Of a stretch of DNA of 64,000 bases, positions 45,793-56,181 are shown one piece after another; the first letter of the stretch is position 1; each line of letters starts with the position of its first letter. The stretch covers positions 124,001-188,000 of the forward strand of contig JAYKXP010000068.1 of assembly GCA_037176845.1 (NCBI GenBank). Reading direction: 5' to 3'. Under the pieces are notes generated by a model. The model searched no databases and was not told the origin of the DNA. It saw nothing but the letters and a program-made list of their open reading frames with translations. The DNA is from Paramarasmius palmivorus. Lineage: Eukaryota > Basidiomycota > Agaricomycetes > Agaricales > Marasmiaceae. The translations under genes and the position numbers were made by a program.

Positions 45793-48700
45793 ATGTTTAG
45801 CATACTCATACCGGTTCTCTGTGCAGGATGGGCAATTGCCCAGAGCATCACCCCTCGCGGCACCTTTGCTAGCCCAAGGACTGGCGTGAAATGGCGTTAC
45901 TGGATCGAGGATTCGTCAGCCGATCTCGAAGTTCTTCACTTGGATGTGACTGAAATGGCTAGAGTTGGTTCCTCCGGGTTCCAAGTACTTAGGTGCGTGC
46001 TTTTTGTGTGACAGTATCCTGAAATTCACGACTTTCCTCCTTCAGCTATCAATCATATGGTGGTTTTCAAAGCAACACGGGCAACGTGATCCTAGACCCA
46101 GCCGACTTTGCCTTTGGTTCCGACCGTTTTGTGGCAGTGGTTGCTACACTAACTCAGGCGGCCAAGCAACATAATATGACTATCGACCTCGCCTTAGGAC
46201 CCAACCAGGGAGCAGGAGTCCCAGTCAAGCCTGCTGACGCTGATCAGGAGGGTATGCTTACGGAGCTAGTCTTTGGTTCCCGCTTTTTGCAGCCCGGAGA
46301 AACGTTCGATGGGCCACTGCCTTCTCCAGTCATTCTCCCTTTCATCGATGTGGAAGGCGTCATTCGGAGTGCAAATACCACTCAGAAGTATCTGGTGGGA
46401 GTGGTCGGAGCACAGGTTGCTAAGGGTGCCAATATACGGGCGCCTCGAGTTCCCTTGGATTACACTACCATTGTGGATCTCACCGACGAGGTCCAGGGAT
46501 CCGGAGATAACGCGACTGTCTCCTGGAGGCCTCCTGGAAATGGTACTAGTGTTGTGTTGGCATTCTACTACCGCCGAAACGGCTTCCCAGAAGCTCGGGG
46601 AGGCTTGAATGGGGCAGAAGATGCCAAGCCAGGTTCTTGGGGAGCTTTTGTCGTGGATCACTTCTCCGCTAAGGGCGCCGAGGTCTCATCAAGGTTCATT
46701 CAGGATCACATTCTATCACGCGAAGATATCGGAGAAATGCTGGCAGAGCCTGGGGTTGGTAAATATGTTTGGGAAGACAGTATGGAGTTTCAAACACAGG
46801 TTTGGTGGACGGATGGCTTTGCGAAACGGTTCGAAGAACGCCACGGATACAGCGTGGGCAGAGTGCTTCCTATCTTGCACGCTCTATTACCTGGACGTAT
46901 GTGGCTCACAAAACCATGGTTTTGAACTTCACTGACGTGTATATCGGCCTTTCAGATGCTCTCTTCTCTGCTGGATTCAATGTCAATCAGACTTTCAATT
47001 ACGGAACGACTTTTGATTCCTGGATCTTTGCGGAAGACTATCGCGATACACTGGTCAGTCTCACCAAATTGTTCCATGCTCCCACTATTGACATTTGCCA
47101 TAGACTTCGCTATACATGGACTATATGACCGCATTCAATGAATGGTCACATTCCACTGGTCTTCTCTTCTCCAACCAACCGGCATATGATTTCCAGTAAG
47201 TATCTCTCAGTTGAACTTCTATGGATGCTAATCTTGGACGTTGTTTAGAATCGACCCCGCAGCAAGCGCAGCTATCCCTGACGTTCCCGAAATTGAATCA
47301 TTGAGTCTTCCTCTCGTGGATCATGCTCGCCAGCTCTCTGGCGGTGTTCACCTTGGAAATCGCACCATTTTCTCAAGCGAGACTGCGGCACGACCTGGTT
47401 TTGCAGTCGGACTGCCTATGCCTATGCTGCTTGAAGACAGCAAAGCGCAATTTGCAGGACATGTAAGTTTTATTGTTCACGTGCATGGCTATGTTCGCTC
47501 ATAGCTTGTTGTTTGATTCAGGTCAACCAACTCGTGCTTCACGGCTATGCATATAGTGGTGCCTACCCTAATACAACCTGGCCTGGTATTTGCACGTTTG
47601 CGTAAGTTAAGCTTGACCTCGCCTGCACTCTGGCTTACTGATCGACTCTAAATCTTAGCTATGGCTATTCTGATATGCACGGACCCAGGATGCCTGCTTG
47701 GGATCATTACAAGGGTTACCTCGACTACATAGCTCGGAATCAATACATCCTCCAGTCAGGTACCCCAAAGGTCGATGTGGCGATTTATCGAAAGGGCTAT
47801 GATTTCACTAGATTCTCCCCATCGCCATTCCCCAGTACATCACTTACCGACGCTGGCTATACGTATGAGTACGTCAGCCCCGAAAACTTCAAGCTTCCTG
47901 GTGTCTTCGTCACGAACGGTCGTCTTGCATTGGCTGGTCCGGCGTATAAGGCTTTAGTGCTTAGCCGAATCCAGAATATTACCATTGACGCTGCCCAGAG
48001 TCTCCTCGATTTCGCAAATGACGGACTTCCGATAATCATAGCGGGTGGTGTACCGAATGGTATACCTGGCTTCGATACTGATGGAAGCAAGAGCGATCGA
48101 GTGAACGCACTAATGGAACAGCTCACAGCTTCACCGACGGTCAAAATCGTCGCGAATGAAGCAGCTGTCTCCGGCGCTCTCTCATCTTTGGAGGTCATTC
48201 CTGCGGCGAGCCTTGATCCACCAGCGTCTACCCTGTGGACCATACGACGTGATGAAGAATCTCTATCAAGCAACACTAGTCACTTTTTCCTCTATAATCA
48301 AGCTCAAACTGCCATTAGAGGTACTCTTATTCTCAATGTCGGGTTCGAGGGCACGCCGTTTACATTGGATGGTTACAGCGGTACCGTCACACCCATATTC
48401 ATCTGGAATAGTACTTCCAGTGGCACAATCACCATCCCAGGTTTCTCACTTGCCGCGGGTGAAACTGCATTGATCAGTGTCACCACTGAAAGCGAGCTTG
48501 AGGGTGTTGCTTCCTCAACCGCACACGTAGTCAATGTCGGCGCTGGGGTCACCGCGGGTACCTCGAGATCGGGCTCTTTTGAGCTGCATTCATCGACGGA
48601 AGGCAGCGTACAGGTCACACTTTCGAATGGAGAAAGTCAGACCATCGAGTTCTCTCTCGAAGGCGAAGTAACTCGCGAGCTGAACAGCTGGCAACTCAAC

Positions 48701-49237
48701 ATCACAAAATGGACACCTCCCGACGATCTCAGCCAAATTCCATCAAAGCTTATACCCGAGCCAGCAATCAACCTTACTCGACTCGTTCCCTGGGATCAGC
48801 TTAGGGGACACCAGGATACTTCTGGAGTAGGAACCTACATTACGACGTTCAGCTGGGAGCATACCATGGATGGTGGTGTTGGACTTCAGCTCGATTTCGG
48901 TTCAGTAGTTCATACCCTGAAGGCTTGGCTGAACGGAGTGGAGTTACCAACTGCAGACCCAGTCCGTCCGGCAGTGGACATTTCACGCTTCGTCAAGGAA
49001 GGAAGCAATGTCCTACGTGTGGATGCTGCGAGTACGTTGCTGAATGTGGTGAATTCTGTGAGTTTATAGCCAGGGTTTTTTGCGACACATTTTGACCAAG
49101 ATTTACAGGTACCAGAAGTCATGTCACTGGGTCAGCTGCGTACGGATACAGTTATTATACCCCCTGCAAGACAGCATTACGGATTGATCACGCCTGTTCG
49201 TCTCATTCCCTATGGCCGTGTTGTCATGAATATATAG
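45793..49237 (+). CDS. Secreted GH106-like glycoside hydrolase (alpha-L-rhamnosidase related)
   Basis: Large secreted enzyme, about 1,020 residues in eight exons; all phases add up. An N-terminal signal peptide (MFSILIPVLCAGWAIAQ, likely cut after AQ) starts the protein. Then comes KWRYWIEDSSADLEVLHLDV, the beginning of the GH106-like barrel, SYQSYGG, the motif YVWEDSMEFQTQVWWTDGF followed by ERHGYSVGRVLP, and later LHGYAYSGAYPNTTWPG. The C-terminal part is beta-rich and ends with a galactose-binding-like module (TYITTFSWEH, KAWLNGVELP, GSNVLRVDAASTLLN). Many N-x-S/T sites suggest glycosylation. Homologues act on rhamnose-containing plant polysaccharides or glycosides; substrate here is inferred. 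The last exon (VPEVMSLGQLRTDT) is separated by a 51-base intron (49058-49108). Confidence 0.8.
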
Positions 49238-49475
49238 TCGCGCGGAGGTCTTGACTTTGTCTTCATTCGAAACGGAATTACAAGCCAGAGAATCAAATAT
49301 CTATACATTATATAATGATGCCGACTGTAGTATAATCGATAGCAAAAGGCTGGAATATGGCGATGACGGACAAAAAATAAACTCGTCAACTGCCTGTATG
49401 CTGCCACATATTTAGCAAACGCGAAATAATCCAAAATGGTAATGCATACCGAATCACGATGAGATGCATTGCTCC

Positions 49476-51215
49476 TTAATCGGCCATGTTGGCGTATAGG
49501 GGCCTTCCGCAAGACCCTTCAATGGTGATCCTAGAACCGCACTGCTCGAGGGATACCATCCGATTGGAAAGATTGGGAGTCGAAAAGGGATTACATTCAC
49601 AGTAGAAGGTGGACGATGGTCTATCCATGCGCAGGCGGTCACAGCAGACTTTGACGGTAACCCAGCGCAAGATTGAAATGCCAGCAAATGTTTTGAGACG
49701 CAACATGCTTCGCGATTCCACCATAGTCAAAATCCGTTCCGCAAATGCCACATTCGATACATTAGATGATATAGGGAGTGCGACGCTCCAAAGGGTTGGA
49801 GCAAGAATGTTCTCGGCATTCTGTGCAGTCGCGGTGAGGGATGCAATCAGATCGGATTGTGGTTCTTCGGGTCGGTCTGGCAGCGGGATCTTGTAGGGGA
49901 GTTTCTCTTCATAAGGCACTTCAAGGCGGGTCAATTCCGGGCAGACTTGTAGAACGTCAACTACAAATTTGAAGCTGCCACGAACCTGACTCCCTGGACA
50001 AGCTATCTCCAAGGTTCTGAGAGAGCAGCGTGATCGCTGAATCATCTCGACGATGGAAGTCAGTGCTGTGGGCTGGCGGGGAAATATGTATTTGATCTTC
50101 AGATGAACAAGAGAAGGCAATGTAACGAAACCAAAGAACCAGTCGAGATGACAGTCGACCCTTCGGAGAAACAAACTCTGGAGACGTGGAAAGTTGACTG
50201 GGGAAAGTGTAGCCGAGCCTTGAAACAGCTCGATCGACAGGCACTCCAATTTAGTCGATGCTCCCAGTTGTTCAAAAGTCAAGAGATGAGGCCATCTATC
50301 AAGCTCCAGAGAAACCAATGATCTGCTCATGTATTCCTCCCACTTGTCTGAACGTAAGGCCACAAGATTGGGAGCGGTGCACGCCTCTTTCCAAAACCAG
50401 AATGCCCTTCCTGTTCCGCCAATCGTTGCTCTAAACGTTAACGAGCGTAACTCGGGAAAAGAAATCCTCGTCCTCGAATTACACAGGTAATCGAGTATGT
50501 CCCAATTATCGAACGCTAATTCGAGCTCTTGAAAACGGGTGCAATGGGACATAAGCATACGGAAAGCAATAATACCGTGCTTCCCCACCGCTGCGGCGAG
50601 CAAATCATCATCCGAGTCTTCCTCGTCTTCATAAATTCCTCGATCACGGTGATAAGCACGAATTTTTAGTGGATGATTGGCAGATCTTCTGAGATAGTGG
50701 CTTAGCAAGCCCTGGATGGGGACGCTTATCTTTGTGATTGATAAAGCAAAAGATGACCATAGTTTCGGAGTGTTGGTGACGACGTCTCTCCAAAGGGAGC
50801 AGACTTGGGAGAGAGTGAGCGTCGTCGCACCAGCGCTCCCGTCGCCACATGTTGCAGGAAGAGAAAGGGAGAATCCGTCTATAAGACATATCAGCGAGAA
50901 TACTTCATCCCATATCTCGATCGGTAGTCTCCGGCGGATAGATGTAAAGTCGCGGCATTTCATGACTCGACCCTGCAACATCGATTGTTTTGCCTCGAGC
51001 TGCTCCAGAAAATCACGAATACGAGCAACCTCTTCGTTGCAGCCTATCAGCTCAGACTCTTCAGATGTCAAGAGCGCACGCGCCAGGGTGACCTCGGCTT
51101 CGGAAGGGGTGTAGTTCGAACGTGGAAATTCGATGAGGAGATCTTTTCGCAAACTGCCACCGCGGCTGCCAGCAGCATTGGAGTTGACCTGAGTTTTTTC
51201 GCAGGAGAGCATCAT
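49476..51215 (-). CDS. F-box/leucine-rich protein
   Basis: Probable SCF adaptor, one exon, 579 residues, start ATGATG near 51215. A coiled coil precedes the F-box (SEESELIGCNEEVARIRDFL; then RRRLPIEIWDEVFSLIC). The block LSQVCSLWRDVVTNTPKLWS is the family's post-F-box signature. Leucine-rich repeats follow (LVSLELDRWPHLLTFEQL, LECLSIELFQG, LQSLFLRRVDCHLDWF). It resembles the genes at 35140 and 43224 but lacks their N-terminal Cys pair. Tail to tail with the GH106-like gene (238 bases apart). Confidence 0.82.
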   Translation of the reverse strand: MMLSCEKTQVNSNAAGSRGGSLRKDLLIEFPRSNYTPSEAEVTLARALLTSEESELIGCNEEVARIRDFLEQLEAKQSMLQGRVMKCRDFTSIRRRLPIEIWDEVFSLICLIDGFSLSLPATCGDGSAGATTLTLSQVCSLWRDVVTNTPKLWSSFALSITKISVPIQGLLSHYLRRSANHPLKIRAYHRDRGIYEDEEDSDDDLLAAAVGKHGIIAFRMLMSHCTRFQELELAFDNWDILDYLCNSRTRISFPELRSLTFRATIGGTGRAFWFWKEACTAPNLVALRSDKWEEYMSRSLVSLELDRWPHLLTFEQLGASTKLECLSIELFQGSATLSPVNFPRLQSLFLRRVDCHLDWFFGFVTLPSLVHLKIKYIFPRQPTALTSIVEMIQRSRCSLRTLEIACPGSQVRGSFKFVVDVLQVCPELTRLEVPYEEKLPYKIPLPDRPEEPQSDLIASLTATAQNAENILAPTLWSVALPISSNVSNVAFAERILTMVESRSMLRLKTFAGISILRWVTVKVCCDRLRMDRPSSTFYCECNPFSTPNLSNRMVSLEQCGSRITIEGSCGRPLYANMAD

Positions 51216-51759
51216 TGTGGATTATATCTGGAGATGTCCAGGGAATTCAGTACCGTGTATTGACTAGCTGGATCAAAAGTCTGTTACCTTTCGTCGTTTG
51301 ACTGCAAGTGCTACGTGGTGGTGTAACACGGTGTAGTTCAAGCCGCGCACAAGTCACGAGGACCTGGCGCGTCGAGTTACGTAAGTTTCTTACCTCGGGT
51401 CCTTAGCTCCTTCCTCTTACTCAGACTGTACGCCAGGAATCTCATCGAAATCGCGCTAAAGTGAGTCTCTATATCCTTTCATCATAAGTATCTGAATTCC
51501 TCATAGGTTCTCGACAAAACTACAATTATTCTATGATGCCGTTGTTCGCACTGGTGCGTGTGGTTACTTGGTAGGATAAGTCACGATACGCGACAGCGTG
51601 TAACAACTGGAAAGGAACTGAGACGTTATGTATTGAGGTTGAATAAGAGCTTCAGTATGTGCCAAAAACCATCTCTAGAAGCGTTCTGGCTAATGAAGCG
51701 CGTGTTCACCAGCTCATGAAGTCTACTTTACATTCAATCCGAAGCTTCAACATTTATTT
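51216..51759. other. Intergenic
   Basis: No gene seen between the start of the F-box gene and the 3' end of the MYND gene. Confidence 0.4.
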
Positions 51760-53096
51760 TTAATCGTCTACTTGTTCCTTCAACCATGCTAACCAGCCAT
51801 CTGGATGTTTCGCAATCTCTGTATCGCTTACGTTTATACCCATAGCCAATGGCGTTATGGATCTGGGAAACGGCAACCCTCCGTCGATCATGAAGATGCG
51901 TACAGATCGGCTCGGGGCCTGCTTGAACGCATTGCGCAGTAGACGATGTCCTTCCGTTTCTGGGACATCACAATGGAAAAGTTCCTCTATCTCTTGCATC
52001 TTCATCGGTTCGGCCCTCTCGATAGTGTGCCGAAAGACGGATTCTCCTTCTGGTGTCTTTTGTTGATCAACCCGAACGTACACCGCGAGGCAATGCGTTT
52101 CTCCCCAGAAGGTCAACATTATACTCCAACCAAAGTAAGCAACGGACTTACTTGCACGACTTGGTTTACTCTTAACTTCCAAAGCTAGAAGCCCTGCACG
52201 TCCAATGTGCTCGCCGTTGTCATTATACCAACGGATGTTATCTTGAGCTCGTGTTTCGTCGTTTTCGGAAATATACATTCCTTCAACAAAGTCGGTCTGG
52301 ATACCAGCTAGAACGCGTTGTGCGTGTTCGAACCATTTGAATTGTGTTGGTGCTGGCCATATCTTTGTCCTGAGATTCGACATGTTGGTGTACGTGCCAA
52401 CTTTCCAAGGTATGCCGCGGGCTATACTCTCATCTTCGATCCATACCCTAATGGAGTTCCCGGCTCTAGGTTCCATTTCGACAACGCGAGGCTCAAAGCT
52501 AGACCGTAACTCCTCTTCTGAGATGCAAGTAGCACTCTTCAGGGTGAATATGAAGTTAGGTTTCCCATCAGAGGTGAGACGTTCTTGGACCTCTACATGA
52601 ACGAGTATTACATGCGTCTCTAAACAGATACCGTCATCAGCACTTGAATGAATGTCTTGATAGGATGGGGACGCACCTGTCAAATCGGTATCCGTCCCTA
52701 CCCCAAGCGCCCACGAAAACGGGAATGACACGGCCTTATAGAATTGGGGTGCCTGTGTCCACTGTATCAGGTGCTCATGGCGAACTTCCGCGTATCCCGA
52801 GCCTAACAACTCCCGTATCTTCTTGGATTGTTGAACAGTACGGCATGCTTCCTTGTGTGCTGGCCAGTGCTTTTTCTGGCATTCTGTGCTCTTGAAGCTC
52901 TTTCAGTTGCTTTGGAAGGTTTCGATACGACTCGAGGACGTACACAGTATTTCACTGTAGAGCAGGCAGCACAGATTCGGAGTTTTATCGTGTCCTGGCT
53001 TGGAAAGCATCGTTCGCAGACTTGCCCATTATCACCGTGATTGTGTTGGGGATGACGCTGGCAGGAGTTGCAGGAGTTGGGTTGAGGATCTCCCAT
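51760..53096 (-). CDS. N-terminal MYND zinc-finger protein
   Basis: MYND fingers mediate protein contacts. The ATG at 53096 gives MGDPQPNSCNSCQRH. After a 53-base intron (52943-52891) is removed the finger is complete: ICAACSTVKYC, then STECQKKHWPAHKEAC, i.e. C-x2-C...YC-x3-C...H-x3-C. Unspliced, the finger looks broken. A second intron (52676-52620) joins LTETHVILVHVEV. The rest is a roughly 330-residue alpha/beta region without recognised domain. A GTAAGT at about 52150 starts a possible 51-base intron that does not disturb the frame; I could not decide whether it is used. This organisation, finger first then unknown domain, is common in mushroom genomes. Role unknown. Confidence 0.75.
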
Positions 53097-53275
53097 GTGA
53101 AGGTACGGATGGGGGATTGGAATGGAAAAACGAGATGGTCTTACAATTATAAGTATGTAAATATGCCAGTCGTGACAGGTACCCGATGTACATTTTCGGT
53201 TCGACTCCTGAGTTCGAAGGCCAGGATCCGAATAGTCCCCATTTAAAAACGGATGCTAGAAGTGTAGAAACAAAA

Positions 53276-53357
53276 TGACCACCGCAGGGGTCGAACCTGC
53301 AATCTCCTGATTACTTCGCAATCGTAGTCAGACGCGATGCCATTTCGCCAGGCGGCC
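53276..53357 (-). tRNA. tRNA-Arg (anticodon ACG) with a short intron
   Basis: The minus strand folds as a tRNA. The acceptor stem pairs GGCCGCC with GGTGGTC (two G-U pairs). The D arm is GCG-AATGGCAT-CGC, containing the A box TGGCGAAATGG. The anticodon stem pairs TCTGA with TCAGG, around loop CT-ACG-A. An intron of about 10 bases (TTGCGAAGTA) follows position 37. The T arm is GCAGGTTCGACCCCTGC, with B box GGTTCGACC. Discriminator base is A, and a TTTT terminator follows directly. The anticodon loop context CTGACTACG is typical of tRNA-Arg(ACG). Confidence 0.9.
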
Positions 53358-53470
53358 ACTGAGAGAGGTGACTACAGGGGCTTACTGGATTCCGCATATT
53401 GTCATCAGTATCTAACCCGGACTTGAAAGCTTCATCTCATCTCAGCTCAGCTTCATTTCATCCTAAGTAC

Positions 53471-55289
53471 ATGTTACTTGGGAAGAGCTCTTTTCGTTCA
53501 GCTTCGTTTTCATCACATCTTTGCTCAATGGCCAGGAAACGTACAATCACGGAAACAACTGCAGAAGTTTCAGTCAGAAAATCTTCGCGGGTCACCAAAA
53601 GAGCAAAGGTGGAAACTCTAGAGGATGTGGATGAAACGGGCCCCTCGAAACGAGCCAACCAAGGCAGAAGAATAGCCACAGAGCAAGAAATCAACAAGGC
53701 TTTGACTGCAGTAGCATCAAGTTCGACGTCGGATGCAGTGCAAGGAACACAAACGAAACGGACACGAAAAACAAAGGCAGATACAATCGACTTGTCTGTT
53801 CTTCCAACACGCGCAATCAGTGCCTGGAAAGTTGGTGCACATGTATCTGCGGCAGGTGGTGTCGAGAACGCAATCTACAATGCTTCCAGGATCGGGTGCG
53901 TTCCTGTCCGTTCTTTTCAAGCCATAGGCTGATTTTCCTACCGCAGTGCCAATGCCTTCGCTTTCTTTCCTAAAAGTCAACGAAAATGGGTCTCTCCAGC
54001 CCTTAAAACTACCTCAATAGATGCTTTCAAGGCTCGGATGAAAGACCTTAATTATGACCCAAAACACGTTTTACCACACGGAAGCTACCTGATCAACCTT
54101 GGCAACCCCGACCCGTATGTTGTGCATAAGCCAGCTGTACTCCTCTCATTCGATTCATAGCGAAAAACGCGAAAAGTCATATGAATGCTTTTTGGATGAC
54201 CTTAAACGCTGTGATGAACTCGGCCTCCTTTTATACAATTTCCAGTACGTCATGATCATACTCCTTGCTTTCCAACATAGACCTCACTAACATACACAGT
54301 CCAGGCTCCTGCCTAGGCACCGTTACGCCGTCGACCTCGATTACATATATTGCCGAGTGTATCAACCGAGCTCATAAAGACACTTCCGGGTCTAATGTAG
54401 TGGCTGTCATTGAAAACATGGTTCGCGTCTTCGAACGATCTTTCAATCGCTTGCGCCAAATTTACCTTACTGTGTTTCAAGGCAGGCGCGGGAAATGTCA
54501 TAGGCGGCTCATTTTCGCAAATCGGCGAGATTATCAGCCAGGTAGATGACAAGACACGGGTCGGCGTGTGTCTGGATACATGTCATATGTTCGCTGCTGT
54601 ATGTCTTTTGCTTCTCCTTTTGTCCATATCTTACCTCTTCGGTATGTTTCAACAGGGCTACAATATTACAACGAAGGAAGGCTGGGATAACATGTGTAAG
54701 TGGTTATCTATGCGATTCTATATACTCTTCCCCAATTCTATCCCGACGCAGTGGAGGAGTTCGAAAAGGAAATCGGATTAAAATACCTCCGGGGTATGCA
54801 TCTTAACGACTCCAAGATGGCCTGTGGGAGTAATAAAGACAGACATGAAAATATCGGGCTGTGAGTAGTCTTCTCCATTACTCTACCATCTCTTCTGAGC
54901 AGTTGCCTCGACAGAGGACATCTTTCGCTGTCAACATTCCTACACATCCTCCGTGATAAGCGAGTCCAAGATCTCCCGCTGGTCCTCGAAACCCCTGCAC
55001 ACGAAGACGAGAAGGAGTGGAATGTGTGGAAGACGGAAATTAAGGCGCTCAACAACTTATCTGATTCTAGTCATGGAGAGGTACACTTTCGTTGTTGGTA
55101 GCAGATAGAAGTTCACTAACAACTGCTTACTCCGAATAGGCCGAAGACCTAGCCAAATGGAAAGAGGCAATCCGAGAGGCAGTGCATGCAGCAGGAGGCG
55201 GCAAGGACAAGTCTAGGAAGAAGCCGAAGGGGAAGAGTAAGTCGAAGAAGAAGCCGGATAGCGAAGATGAAGACTTGGATGACGATTGA
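53471..55289 (+). CDS. APN1: AP endonuclease APN1 (endonuclease IV family)
   Basis: Base-excision repair enzyme that cuts DNA at abasic sites, of the Nfo/endonuclease IV family. Nine exons join in frame. The catalytic barrel shows the metal-site residues: [48 protein letters not shown] (split by an intron inside the His codon), [44 protein letters not shown] and LVLETP. The N-terminus is basic and disordered; the C-terminus is a Lys-rich tail ([14 protein letters not shown]) with an acidic end, probably a nuclear signal. An in-frame upstream ATG at 53471 adds [19 protein letters not shown] before the ATG at 53528; this Ser/Arg/Phe-rich piece looks like a mitochondrial targeting peptide, so two forms may be made. 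The start chosen here is the upstream one. Confidence 0.9.
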
Positions 55290-56181
55290 TTACGCTACCT
55301 GGCTCGGCAGGGTATTTGTATTCATCTCGGGGTGATGCCAAAACGCCTTGATATTGGTGTTATAAGCCGCCTTCCTTGGAGGCGTTGCTAGAACCACGAG
55401 ATGATGCCTTTGGACCCTGATATCGATGTGAATCGGCAATTCAGATGTTCGAGGGTCGACGATAGCAAAAACCTGTCAAGCCTCGGTTCGAATGGTGGCG
55501 TATGTGATTGTGGCTAGATGGGTAGCTTCGCTTGCAGGAGATGCCTACAGGCTGCAACCTGCCCTGGACCCTGACTTCCGACACCACCGCACTAGACCGC
55601 ACCCCATTCTTATCTCATACTCAAGGTTGCTATTTCTAAACTTTGAACATGTGAAAAGAAACACGAAGGAAGACGATACGCTCATTCGACATAGCCTATA
55701 CGCTGCAGATGATCGACTGCACGGGCACATGGATAGCCAAATTCCGTGTATGTCGGAGACAGAGCGGAGAGCAGCGTTTTAAAGTATAAGATTTGTGCGA
55801 TATACTTTGAAGTTCCTGGCCCTCTACAAACAAACCTTGTGTTCGTATCAATGGTGATTGGCATTTATAATCTTGCGCCTGTGTGTAATTGATGTAGATG
55901 TTTACAGGCTCGGGGTCGAGGCGGACACATGGCGATTGCATGTTGCCTTGCGATTCATTCACGCATTGCATCGTTGATCGCCATCATGCATACAGCTGCT
56001 CTAATTATGTTCCTTCACAGCGACAGTTCAATAGGTAGCGGGGCGGTATTAAAGCAGCCCAATTGGAAGACGCGTTCTCTATCCTCCTATCCCCCTACTT
56101 CTCTGGCCAAACTGACACCTCCACATAGTCAAGACGCATCCTCACGCTAAGCGACGAAACTCGAGACGCGTCTCATTTGAC
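55290..56181. other. Intergenic
   Basis: Small open frames only. No RNA gene or repeat recognised. Confidence 0.4.
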
